Shown piece by piece: positions 1 through 7,252 of a stretch of DNA of 14,816 nt. The notes under the pieces are model-generated. The model was not told the origin of the DNA. It made no database searches and was given only the letters and a program-made list of their open reading frames with translations. Origin of the DNA: an uncultured Bacilli bacterium (GTDB taxonomy: Bacteria > Bacillota_I > Bacilli_A > RF39 > UBA660); NCBI GenBank assembly GCA_934130105.1, contig CAKOXL010000030.1, positions 1 to 14,816 of the forward strand, given 5' to 3'. The translations under genes and the position numbers were made by a program. Numbering within the stretch: the stretch's first letter is position 1; each line of letters begins with the position of its first letter.

Positions 1-2
1 AA

Positions 3-47
3 AATAAAAAAAGAAAATCAAATTTATTATAAAATTCAACTTTCTTT
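3..47 (-). terminator. Rho-independent terminator after the Ca2+ ATPase gene
   Basis: On the minus strand positions 47-32 can pair with 25-10 over 16 bp (13 Watson-Crick, 3 G-U), with a 6-nt loop (31-26) and a U-rich tail. It begins about 25 nt after the ATPase stop codon. No further gene is visible to its left. Confidence 0.8.
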
Positions 48-72
48 ATTATTTGCCCCAAAACTCTTTACA

Positions 73-2694
73 CTAACCACCAATAATTAATCCTTTTTTT
101 CTTAAATAAAGTTTCCTCATCCAATCAACTGGAATAACAGAAAGTGCAAGTAATATAGTAGCTATTAATTCATTTAAAGTTAAACCATAAGTTCTAAACA
201 AACTACCACCATAATAAATCAAAATAAGTTGAACAACCACAATAAATAGAATAACTACAATAAAAACCTTATTCTTTAATAAATTAGAAAATAAATTTAA
301 TCTATGTGTTCTAGCATTAAAACAATTAAATATTCCCATAAAAATAAACAAAGCAAAAAAAGCGGTCATTAAATAATGAAATGATGCATCATACCTATAT
401 ATATTTCTAATAATATTACTCTTTAGAAAAAAGACACATAATAAAGATGAATAAGTACCAGTAAATATAATTTCATCAAACATATAACGATTAACAATAT
501 TTTCATCTTTCTTCTTAGGTGATTCTTCCATATACTCATCTAAAGGTGCCTCATAACTAAAAGCTATACCAGCAAGGGTATCCATAATCATATTAATCCA
601 TAACATTTGAATTACAGTAACTGGTGTTTCAACTCCTATAAAAGGTCCAACTATTGATAAAAATATTGCACACATATTAACAGTAAGCTGAAAGATAATA
701 AACTTTCTAATACTTTTAAAAGTAGTTCTTCCAAATAAAATAGCTTTTGAAATTGATAAGAAGTTATCATCTAAGATAACAATTTCACTTGCTTCCTTAG
801 CAACCTCTGTACCACTTCCCATCGCAAAAGCAACATCAGCTTTTTTAAGAGCTGGGGCATCATTTACGCCATCCCCAGTCATCCCAACAACTAAACCCAT
901 ATCTTGACAAATTTTTACTAACTTGCTTTTATCTTGTGGCAAACTTCTAGCAACAATTTTAAGTCTTGGCATAATAGCCTTTATTTGATCATCACTCAAA
1001 TTATTTAACTCTGTACTTGTTAATACCAAATCATTACTACTAGTTATCAAGCCTATCTCCTTACCAATAGAAATAGCTGTATCTTTATTATCACCTGTAA
1101 TCATTACCGTTTGTATACCAGCTTTTCTTACCATTTCAATTCCAAAAGATGCTTCACTTCTAACTTCATCTTTCATTAACATTAACCCAATTAAAGTCAA
1201 ATCACTTATTTTTTCATAATTATAGTTATCATTAAATGCTAATAATATTACCCTAGTTCCCTGTTTTGCGATAGCATTTAACTTATTTTTAATCGTGTTA
1301 ATATCAAGAGATAGTTTTTCACCATTTTCACCCAAAAAAGTAGTACACTTCTCTAGTAATATTTCAGGTGCACCCTTAATTAGATTTATTTTATTATTAA
1401 CTCCATTTCTATATTCAACTACTGCTGTTGAGTATTTATCTTTGCTATTAAACGCTTTTCTGGATATTACTTTTAAATTAGGTATAGGAGTAGTTATAAA
1501 TTTACGTAAAGATCTATCAGTAATATTACCACCTATTATTTTATCTTCCGATAACACACTTTCATTATTATAAACAAGAGACATTTTTAAATATTTATAT
1601 AACTTTTCATAATTAGAAACTTCAAGCTCATTATTATAGTTTTTTAAACTTCCAGATACAAAACCAATTACTTCTAACTTTCCCTTAGTTAGTGTTCCGG
1701 TTTTATCAGTAAATAAAATATTTAAACTTCCAGCTGTCTCTATACCAACTAACTTCCTAGTAAGAACATTATTTTTTAGCATTCTTTTCATATTAGAAGA
1801 TAACACTAAAGTAATCATCATTGGTAAACCTTCAGGTACAGCAACTACTATAATAGTAACACTAAGAGTAAGTGCATATATTAAATGATTAGCCATTAAA
1901 TGAAAATTAGTAACAGTATCAACTATCTTAGTAAAATCAAAATTATTTTCTATCACAATTGATGAAAACAAGTAAGAAATAGATACTAAAAACGCACCAA
2001 TATAGCCTATTTTACTAATTAATTGTGCAAGTTTTCTCAATCTAATTTTTAGTGGACTATCTGGATTATCTTCCTGAATTTCCTCAGCTAATTTACCATA
2101 AAAAGTATTATTACCAACCTTTTCTACTGACATAATTGCCATTTTTGAATATACAACGCACCCCCTATAAACCATATTTTTAGCAGTAGGAACCCCTTCG
2201 GTTTTACATTTATATGCTTCCTTAGTCTCACCATTTAAACTTGACTCATCTACACTGATCTCACCATCAATTATAATTCCATCGGCAGGAATTCTATCTC
2301 CAGTTTCAAGCTTCACAATATCTCCAACTACAACTTCATTTATAGGAATTTCAGTTAAGATACCATCTCTTATTACCTTACAATTTATTGATGAAGACTC
2401 TTCTTGTAATCTTTCAAAAGCTTTTTCACTACCATATTCAGAAATAGTAGAAATTAAACTAGATAAAAAAATCGCTATAATTATACCTAGAGTTTCAAAC
2501 CAATCAAAATCTTGAAATAAAAATACCGTTTTAATAGCTAATGCAATAAGTAGGATTTTTATAATTGGATCCCCAAGAGTTTCTATAAATTGCCTTAAGA
2601 AGGATTTTTTCTTTTTACTAGTAATTTCATTAGTGCCATATTTTTTACGAGAATTTATGACTTCATTTTTACTTAATCCGTTTCTATTAATCAT
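73..2694 (-). CDS. Calcium-transporting P-type ATPase, type IIB (PMCA-like)
   Basis: An 873-residue membrane pump predicted to export Ca2+ from the cytoplasm using ATP. All P-type landmarks are present in order: an actuator loop SLNGET (152-157), the phosphorylated aspartate D330 in DKTGT, KGAPE in the nucleotide domain (440-444), MITGD (531-535) and TGDGVND (606-612). Ion-site residues are those of calcium pumps: PEGLP in TM4 (287-291), N673 in TM5, and N701/D705 in TM6 within LWINMIMD. The TM5/TM6 wording resembles plasma-membrane Ca2+ ATPases (one Ca2+ site) more than SERCA, an inference from motifs. Length is normal for the family. ATG is preceded by GGAGG four to six bases upstream; stop is TAG. 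It lies 70 bp after feoB on the same strand with no clear terminator between, so co-transcription with feoAB is likely. Transport of Mn2+ instead of or besides Ca2+ cannot be excluded. Confidence 0.93.
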   Translation of the reverse strand: MINRNGLSKNEVINSRKKYGTNEITSKKKKSFLRQFIETLGDPIIKILLIALAIKTVFLFQDFDWFETLGIIIAIFLSSLISTISEYGSEKAFERLQEESSSINCKVIRDGILTEIPINEVVVGDIVKLETGDRIPADGIIIDGEISVDESSLNGETKEAYKCKTEGVPTAKNMVYRGCVVYSKMAIMSVEKVGNNTFYGKLAEEIQEDNPDSPLKIRLRKLAQLISKIGYIGAFLVSISYLFSSIVIENNFDFTKIVDTVTNFHLMANHLIYALTLSVTIIVVAVPEGLPMMITLVLSSNMKRMLKNNVLTRKLVGIETAGSLNILFTDKTGTLTKGKLEVIGFVSGSLKNYNNELEVSNYEKLYKYLKMSLVYNNESVLSEDKIIGGNITDRSLRKFITTPIPNLKVISRKAFNSKDKYSTAVVEYRNGVNNKINLIKGAPEILLEKCTTFLGENGEKLSLDINTIKNKLNAIAKQGTRVILLAFNDNYNYEKISDLTLIGLMLMKDEVRSEASFGIEMVRKAGIQTVMITGDNKDTAISIGKEIGLITSSNDLVLTSTELNNLSDDQIKAIMPRLKIVARSLPQDKSKLVKICQDMGLVVGMTGDGVNDAPALKKADVAFAMGSGTEVAKEASEIVILDDNFLSISKAILFGRTTFKSIRKFIIFQLTVNMCAIFLSIVGPFIGVETPVTVIQMLWINMIMDTLAGIAFSYEAPLDEYMEESPKKKDENIVNRYMFDEIIFTGTYSSLLCVFFLKSNIIRNIYRYDASFHYLMTAFFALFIFMGIFNCFNARTHRLNLFSNLLKNKVFIVVILFIVVVQLILIYYGGSLFRTYGLTLNELIATILLALSVIPVDWMRKLYLRKKGLIIGG

Positions 2695-2704
2695 AGTTAC
2701 CTCC

Positions 2705-2723
2705 TACTAAAATATATTTAGTA
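2705..2723. promoter_or_regulatory. Inverted repeat just upstream of the ATPase ribosome binding site
   Basis: Perfect 7-bp arms TACTAAA / TTTAGTA flank ATATA. The repeat abuts the Shine-Dalgarno sequence of the ATPase gene, so it could be a repressor operator or a leader hairpin that limits ribosome access. It has no U-tract and is not a terminator. No convincing -35/-10 pair was found in the 70-bp gap. Confidence 0.4.
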
Positions 2724-2764
2724 AGAGATACATTTAGAATAATATATGTTGTCGAAAAAACAAA

Positions 2765-4792
2765 CTAACCAAATATTCTAAAAATAGTAGCCGTTAATAA
2801 ACATAGCATAAAACCACAAATAGTTGGTATAAAAATAGCATACAACATCCATTTTATACTACCAGTTTCTTTTTTTATAGTTAAACACGTAGTAGAACAA
2901 GGAAAATGCATTAAAGAAAATATAATCATATTAAGTGCTGTAAGAAAGGTCCATCCATTATCAATAAGTAAATTTTTAAATTCCATAACACTAGAATAAT
3001 TAGTAATACTTCCAAGTTTCAAATAACTCATTATTATAATTGGAATTACTATTTCATTAGCAGGAAAACCTAATATAAAAGCTGTTATAATTACACCATC
3101 TAAACCAATTAATCTTCCAACAGGATCTAAAAAGTTATTGATATAAGATAAAATACTAACATTTGAAATTTGGACATTAGCTAATACCCATATTATAAAA
3201 CCAGCTGGTATCGTTACTATAACCGCTCTATAAAGAACATGAAGCGTTTTATCAAAAAAACTACGTACAATAACCTTTAATACTTGTGGTTTTCTATATG
3301 GAGGTAATTCTAAAGTAAATGAAGAAGCAACACCTTTTAAAAGTGTTTTTGATAAAAGATAAGAAACTAAAAAGGTCATTAAAATAGCTAATAAAATAAA
3401 CATAGTCAAAAATAAAACTTGATAAAAATTATATAATCCACCACTAACTGTACCAACAAAGAACATAGAAATCATCAATATTATAGTAGGAAACCTACCA
3501 TTACATGGTACTAAATTATTAGTAAGTATAGCAATTAATCTTTCTCTTTTTGAATCAATAATCCTAGTTCCAATAACGCCAGCAGCATTACAGCCAAATC
3601 CCATCATCATACAAAGCGCTTGCTTTCCACAGGCACAACACTTTTGAAAACCCTTATCTAAATTAAAAGCAATTCTAGGTAAAATACCAAAATCTTCCAA
3701 TAAAGAAAACAAAGGAAAGAAAATAGCCATAGGTGGTAACATTACTGATACTACCCAACTTAAAGTTCTATATATTCCACCTACTAATAAATTAATAAAC
3801 ACATCAGGCATTTTAATGCTATAACAGAAATTAAGCAAACCATCTTCTAATTTAGAAAATAAATCAAATAAAAATTGCGATGGATAATTTGAAGCAGTGA
3901 TTGTTAACCAAAAAATAATCATTAACATAAGTAACATAATTGGAATGCCAGTTACTTTACTAGTCAAAATTTTATCTAATCTATTGTTTTTATTTTTTTC
4001 ACTATTATGACTAGTAACATCAGAAGTAATATCAGAAGCCTTTTTAACAATATATTCTACTATCTTATCTTTTTCTAATTTATTATTAGCATTAATTATC
4101 TGCTTAAGTTCTTTATCATCATCAATACTATAACCAAGATATCCTGATATTTCTTGATTCATAACACAATCACATTCTAATAAACGTAGTGCCAACCATC
4201 TAGATGACAAATTTTTAATATTCTTTTGTTTTAAAATTTCTTCCATTTTTAAAACATTTTCTTCTATTTTCTTTGAGTATCTAACCTTAACAACTTTATT
4301 AGATAAAAAATCTGCTTTTGAAATAGTATCTAATAATTCATTAATTCCTTTTTTTCTTCTAGCTTCCATTCCTATAACTGGTACACCAAGTTTCTTTTCT
4401 AACAATTTAAGATCAATTATAAGATTATTTTTTCTAGCTTCATCAAGTAAATTTACACACACAATAACATTAGATGTAATTTCTAATACCTGTAATACTA
4501 GGTTCAAATTTTTTTCTAAACAAACAGCATCACAAACTACTAAAACACAATCATATTCTTCAAAACATAAAAAATTTCTAGCAACTTCCTCTTCATCAGA
4601 ATGAGAAATTAAAGAATAAGTACCTGGCAAGTCGATTAATTCATACTCATCATTTTGGTATTTAAAATTACCAATTGCCTGAGTAACTGTTTTACCAGGC
4701 CAATTACCAGTATGTTGATGCATCCCTGTTAAAGCATTAAAAATAGTTGATTTGCCAACATTAGGATTTCCAGCTAACGCTATTTTTTTCAT
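2765..4792 (-). CDS. feoB: Ferrous iron transporter FeoB
   Basis: A 675-residue inner-membrane Fe2+ transporter with an N-terminal GTPase domain. G1 is GNPNVGKS (8-15), G3 DLPG (54-57) and G4 NLLD (114-117). A soluble helical linker follows to about residue 280, then the polytopic membrane region. The membrane core has the conserved GFGCNAAG stretch followed by a TR...SKRERL segment and a second cysteine motif VPCNGRFPT, as in the clostridial-type FeoB subgroup. Length fits the family. The ATG overlaps the feoA stop codon by 4 bp (ATGA), giving translational coupling, and is preceded by a strong GGAGGAG. The stop is TAG. Iron or another divalent metal (Mn2+) is the expected substrate; iron is by far the usual one. 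Confidence 0.96.
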   Translation of the reverse strand: MKKIALAGNPNVGKSTIFNALTGMHQHTGNWPGKTVTQAIGNFKYQNDEYELIDLPGTYSLISHSDEEEVARNFLCFEEYDCVLVVCDAVCLEKNLNLVLQVLEITSNVIVCVNLLDEARKNNLIIDLKLLEKKLGVPVIGMEARRKKGINELLDTISKADFLSNKVVKVRYSKKIEENVLKMEEILKQKNIKNLSSRWLALRLLECDCVMNQEISGYLGYSIDDDKELKQIINANNKLEKDKIVEYIVKKASDITSDVTSHNSEKNKNNRLDKILTSKVTGIPIMLLMLMIIFWLTITASNYPSQFLFDLFSKLEDGLLNFCYSIKMPDVFINLLVGGIYRTLSWVVSVMLPPMAIFFPLFSLLEDFGILPRIAFNLDKGFQKCCACGKQALCMMMGFGCNAAGVIGTRIIDSKRERLIAILTNNLVPCNGRFPTIILMISMFFVGTVSGGLYNFYQVLFLTMFILLAILMTFLVSYLLSKTLLKGVASSFTLELPPYRKPQVLKVIVRSFFDKTLHVLYRAVIVTIPAGFIIWVLANVQISNVSILSYINNFLDPVGRLIGLDGVIITAFILGFPANEIVIPIIIMSYLKLGSITNYSSVMEFKNLLIDNGWTFLTALNMIIFSLMHFPCSTTCLTIKKETGSIKWMLYAIFIPTICGFMLCLLTATIFRIFG

Positions 4793-5028
4793 TTTAACTC
4801 CTCCACTAAAATATCTTTTGAATCACTTTTTCTAATTGCAATAAGTGTATTTCTAATTCTATATGCAATTGGATCTTTAAAAGGATTATCTAATTCTGCT
4901 TTAATAATAGTGCCAGGAATAAATCCCAAGTCAAGAAGCCTTCTACGGATACTACCAACATTATTAATTTTAATAAGTCTAGCCATTTTACCAACTTTCA
5001 AATTATTTAAAGTTATTATATTGTTCAT
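4789..5028 (-). CDS. feoA: Ferrous iron transport accessory protein FeoA
   Basis: A small (79-residue) cytoplasmic SH3-like protein that assists FeoB. The typical core is visible: LKVGKMARLIKI, then RRRLLDLGFIPGT and a C-terminal strand region ending in LVEELK. The frame stays open upstream to 5091, but I choose the ATG at 5028. The homologous region begins there, and the likely promoter (5047-5075) lies downstream of the longer start, so the longer form would not be made from this transcript. The ribosome site is weak (GAG nine bases upstream). Its TGA stop overlaps the feoB ATG. A TAG follows three codons later in the same frame, so this TGA alone does not settle the genetic code. Confidence 0.93.
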   Translation of the reverse strand: MNNIITLNNLKVGKMARLIKINNVGSIRRRLLDLGFIPGTIIKAELDNPFKDPIAYRIRNTLIAIRKSDSKDILVEELK

Positions 5029-5046
5029 ATTATCACACTCTATTTT

Positions 5047-5075
5047 AATATATGTGTTAGTGGTAATTTTGTCCA
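5047..5075 (-). promoter_or_regulatory. Predicted sigma-A-type promoter for feoAB
   Basis: -35 TGGACA (5075-5070), 17-bp spacer, -10 TATATT (5052-5047), each one base off consensus. Transcription would start near 5040, about 12 nt before the feoA ATG. No recognisable Fur or DtxR-type operator is evident over it. Confidence 0.6.
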
Positions 5076-5079
5076 AAAT

Positions 5080-5107
5080 AAAAAATATCAAAACAATGAT
5101 ATCTTTT
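5080..5107 (-). terminator. Terminator overlapping the stop of the zinc-ribbon gene
   Basis: Minus-strand positions 5107-5098 pair with 5089-5080 over 10 bp including one G-U, with an 8-nt loop. The 3' arm ends in six U residues and the following sequence is U-rich. The stem includes part of the upstream gene's TAA. Because the U run is itself inside the stem, its efficiency is uncertain. Confidence 0.5.
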
Positions 5108-6026
5108 ATTCATACTTATATTTTATAATTGTAGCAATTAAATTACTAAAATTTACTAAATCGTTACTACACTCAAAAACAATCCTAATTTTTTTTAAAT
5201 AAACGGTTGTTGATAAAGTTTCCATAATTGTAATTATTATATTAGTTAATAACAGAATTTTATTCTTACAGTTTAAAGTTGGAACAAAGATAGTTTTCAT
5301 TTCAACAAACTGTTCATCAAACGAATATAAATTAAGTAACAACTTTCTACTAAAAATTTTTTCATCTAAAGGATTAAACTTATTAATAGAATAAATATCA
5401 GAAATATTTATAAAATCAGTTTTATTAGTTCCTACAATTGATTCTAAATTTTTTCTTATAATTTTTTGAATATTTTTAAAGTTACACCCTAATTTTGATA
5501 TTCCATAATAAAGATTAGCTAACTTTATAAATGTATAATTCATTGGTATATAATCATTATCAAAGTACAAACTATCTTTTAGACAGAATGGACATAAACA
5601 CAATTTATTTTTATTAACATTTTTTATTTTATCAACATAAAAAACGTTCAAACAGTTGTAACATACAGCAATATTATTAACACTAATCTTTTCCTCATAC
5701 GGATAATTATCTTTTAACTTCTTAATCTCATTCAATTCTTCTGATATTGAATAATCACTAGGTGGAAATGAATTATCCGGTATCAACAATAATTTATCAA
5801 TAATTAAAATCAAAGTATTATCCTTAATATTTTTTGTTGTAACTATTACCTTAAGTAAAATAAGTAACTCTTCTTCTTCTAAACTATCAATAGTTTTATC
5901 TTTTATAGATAGATATTTCTTTTTATAATTTTTAGGCATCACTAAAAAATAATTAACATCATTACATAATTCTACTATCTGAACTATTTTAAAATTTTTA
6001 TATTTTTCTAACCACCAATATTTCAT
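5106..6026 (-). CDS. Hypothetical protein with a zinc-ribbon-like motif
   Basis: A 306-residue protein that I do not recognise. It is rich in Lys, Asn, Ile and Leu, with no signal peptide or clear membrane segment, so it is probably cytoplasmic. The one clear motif is CYNC at 122-125 followed by CPFC at 145-148 (plus C143), a CxxC-x19-CxxC arrangement typical of a structural zinc ribbon. The segment after it (DSLYFDNDYIPMNYTFIKLANLYY) loosely recalls a zinc-ribbon family of unannotated Firmicutes cytoplasmic proteins; that is memory-based and weak. The C-terminal third (about 240-306) alternates hydrophobic strands and helices and could be a separate small alpha/beta domain. ATG start with a GAGGGG about 11 nt upstream. 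It is divergent from gpsA and 78 bp upstream of feoA on the same strand, but a terminator and a new promoter suggest feoAB is largely a separate unit. Confidence 0.75.
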   Translation of the reverse strand: MKYWWLEKYKNFKIVQIVELCNDVNYFLVMPKNYKKKYLSIKDKTIDSLEEEELLILLKVIVTTKNIKDNTLILIIDKLLLIPDNSFPPSDYSISEELNEIKKLKDNYPYEEKISVNNIAVCYNCLNVFYVDKIKNVNKNKLCLCPFCLKDSLYFDNDYIPMNYTFIKLANLYYGISKLGCNFKNIQKIIRKNLESIVGTNKTDFINISDIYSINKFNPLDEKIFSRKLLLNLYSFDEQFVEMKTIFVPTLNCKNKILLLTNIIITIMETLSTTVYLKKIRIVFECSNDLVNFSNLIATIIKYKYE

Positions 6027-6061
6027 AAAACCAAAAGCCCCTCTTATAAAAATATACTTAT

Positions 6062-6067
6062 ATTATA
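6062..6067 (-). promoter_or_regulatory. Possible -10 element for the zinc-ribbon gene
   Basis: A perfect TATAAT on the minus strand about 35 nt before the ATG. No good -35 lies 16-18 bp upstream; a TTGATA lies 21 bp upstream, which is too far for a standard promoter. The -35 zone is instead covered by the palindrome at 6075-6094, compatible with an activator- or repressor-controlled promoter. Confidence 0.4.
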
Positions 6068-6074
6068 ACCTAGT

Positions 6075-6094
6075 TTGATATTTTTAGGTATCAA
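6075..6094. promoter_or_regulatory. Palindrome between divergent promoters (candidate operator)
   Basis: TTGATA at 6075-6080 and TATCAA at 6089-6094 form 6-bp inverted arms separated by 8 bp. The site ends 7 bp before the gpsA -35 hexamer and covers the -35 zone of the opposing gene, the usual place for a shared operator. I cannot name the regulator. Confidence 0.4.
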
Positions 6095-6101
6095 TATTTT
6101 A

Positions 6102-6130
6102 TTGAACGTTACCTTTTTTTATCGTATAAT
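6102..6130 (+). promoter_or_regulatory. Predicted promoter of gpsA
   Basis: -35 TTGAAC (6102-6107), 17-bp spacer, perfect -10 TATAAT (6125-6130). The start codon follows about 30 nt after the expected transcription start, with AAGGAG at 6156-6161. Confidence 0.75.
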
Positions 6131-6166
6131 AAAACTACTACAAAATAAAGCTATGAAGGAGTAACT

Positions 6167-7132
6167 ATGAAAGTAACTATTTTAGGAGCTGGTGCATATG
6201 GATTAGCACTAGCATTAACATTTTATAGAAACAACAATGATGTTACAGTTTGGACAAAAATTGAAAATGAAAGAGATAATTTGATAAAAACTAGACAAAA
6301 TAATAAAGCATTACCTAATGTAATTATACCAGAAGAAATAACGATAACTACTGATATTAGTTGTTGCAATAAAAGTGATATAGTAATTATCGCTATACCA
6401 ATTAACTATTTAAGAAGTACATGTATAGAACTTAAAAATTATATAAATAATAATACTATTATCTGTATAGCAACAAAAGGTATTGAAAATAAAACTAATG
6501 CCTTATGTCATGAAATATTAAGTGATATTACCAAAATAGAAAATATTGTAATATTATCTGGACCAACTTTCGCTATTGATTTAGCAAATGATGAATTTTG
6601 TGGCTTAACTCTTGCAACAAATAATTTTAATAACTATATAGCTATTAAAAATTTGCTAGATAATAATAAAATAAAGTTAGAATATACAAACGACATAATA
6701 GGTACTGAGTTATGTGGTTCATTAAAAAATATTATGGCAATAATATCAGGACTTATTAATGGTATGATGCTAAGTGAAACCACAAAAGCATTATTTTATA
6801 CCCAAGCAACCAAAGAATTAAAAAAACTATTAAAAGAATTAAATGGTGATATTAATACCACTTATTTGCTTTGTGGGATTGGTGATTTACTATTAACTTG
6901 TACTAGTAGTAAAAGTAGAAATTATACCCTAGGAAATATGCTAGCTACATCAAATAAAAATGAAATTATAACATATATAGAAAATAATACTGTAGAAGGT
7001 TACACAACATTAATTTCTATTTATCAAATTATTAAAAGTAAAAACATCACCTCACCATTAATTGAAGCACTATATGAAATAATATTTGAAAATGCTAATA
7101 TTGAAAAAATATTAACAGCCTTAATAAAATAA
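6167..7132 (+). CDS. gpsA: Glycerol-3-phosphate dehydrogenase [NAD(P)+]
   Basis: A 321-residue cytoplasmic enzyme that reduces dihydroxyacetone phosphate to sn-glycerol-3-phosphate, the backbone for phospholipids. The N-terminal Rossmann motif GAGAYG (7-12), IATKGIE (101-107), SGPTFA (131-136), the catalytic-lysine segment GSLKN (K187) and GIGDLLLTCTS (237-247) are all in the family order. Length is slightly short of the usual 330-345, mostly at the C terminus. ATG start with AAGGAG five bases upstream. It is monocistronic by appearance, as rnjA has its own promoter, although no clear terminator separates them. Its product is a substrate for PgsA, encoded at 12867-13457. Confidence 0.95.
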   Translation: MKVTILGAGAYGLALALTFYRNNNDVTVWTKIENERDNLIKTRQNNKALPNVIIPEEITITTDISCCNKSDIVIIAIPINYLRSTCIELKNYINNNTIICIATKGIENKTNALCHEILSDITKIENIVILSGPTFAIDLANDEFCGLTLATNNFNNYIAIKNLLDNNKIKLEYTNDIIGTELCGSLKNIMAIISGLINGMMLSETTKALFYTQATKELKKLLKELNGDINTTYLLCGIGDLLLTCTSSKSRNYTLGNMLATSNKNEIITYIENNTVEGYTTLISIYQIIKSKNITSPLIEALYEIIFENANIEKILTALIK

Positions 7133-7171
7133 ATGCTAATATTTACATTTATCATTGATTAAATAAAAAGA

Positions 7172-7200
7172 TAGACAAATATTAAAAAAAATAGTATAAT
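7172..7200 (+). promoter_or_regulatory. Predicted promoter of rnjA
   Basis: -35 TAGACA (7172-7177), 17-bp spacer, perfect -10 TATAAT (7195-7200). The leader of about 45 nt contains a small hairpin (AGTTC at 7212-7216 with GAACT at 7226-7230) before AAAGGAG at 7235-7241. Confidence 0.75.
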
Positions 7201-7252
7201 TCATATCGGTTAGTTCTTTTATTATGAACTTATGAAAGGAGAATATTTATAA

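Noticed and set aside
1295..1573. Plus-strand open frame of 92 codons inside the Ca2+ ATPase gene
   Set aside because: It is antisense to conserved coding sequence, has no ribosome site and gives no recognisable protein. The same holds for plus-strand frames at 4910-5128, 9178-9372, 9874-10074, 10828-11034 and 11762-11947.
2724..2764. Terminator between feoB and the ATPase gene, suggested by a T-run after the feoB stop
   Set aside because: No adequate stem precedes the T-run; only a weak long-range AGAATA/TATTCT pairing is possible.
4789..4791. TGA at the end of feoA as proof of, or against, mycoplasma code 4
   Set aside because: An in-frame TAG follows three codons later, so this codon is uninformative by itself. 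The standard code is favoured instead by TGG tryptophans and the lack of internal TGA in all genes.
5029..5091. N-terminal extension of FeoA by 21 residues
   Set aside because: It lies upstream of, and within, the predicted feoA promoter, overlaps the preceding terminator, and is not part of the FeoA fold.
7133..7171. Terminator after gpsA
   Set aside because: The AT-rich stretch has no stable hairpin followed by a U-run, so readthrough into rnjA cannot be excluded but no terminator is called.
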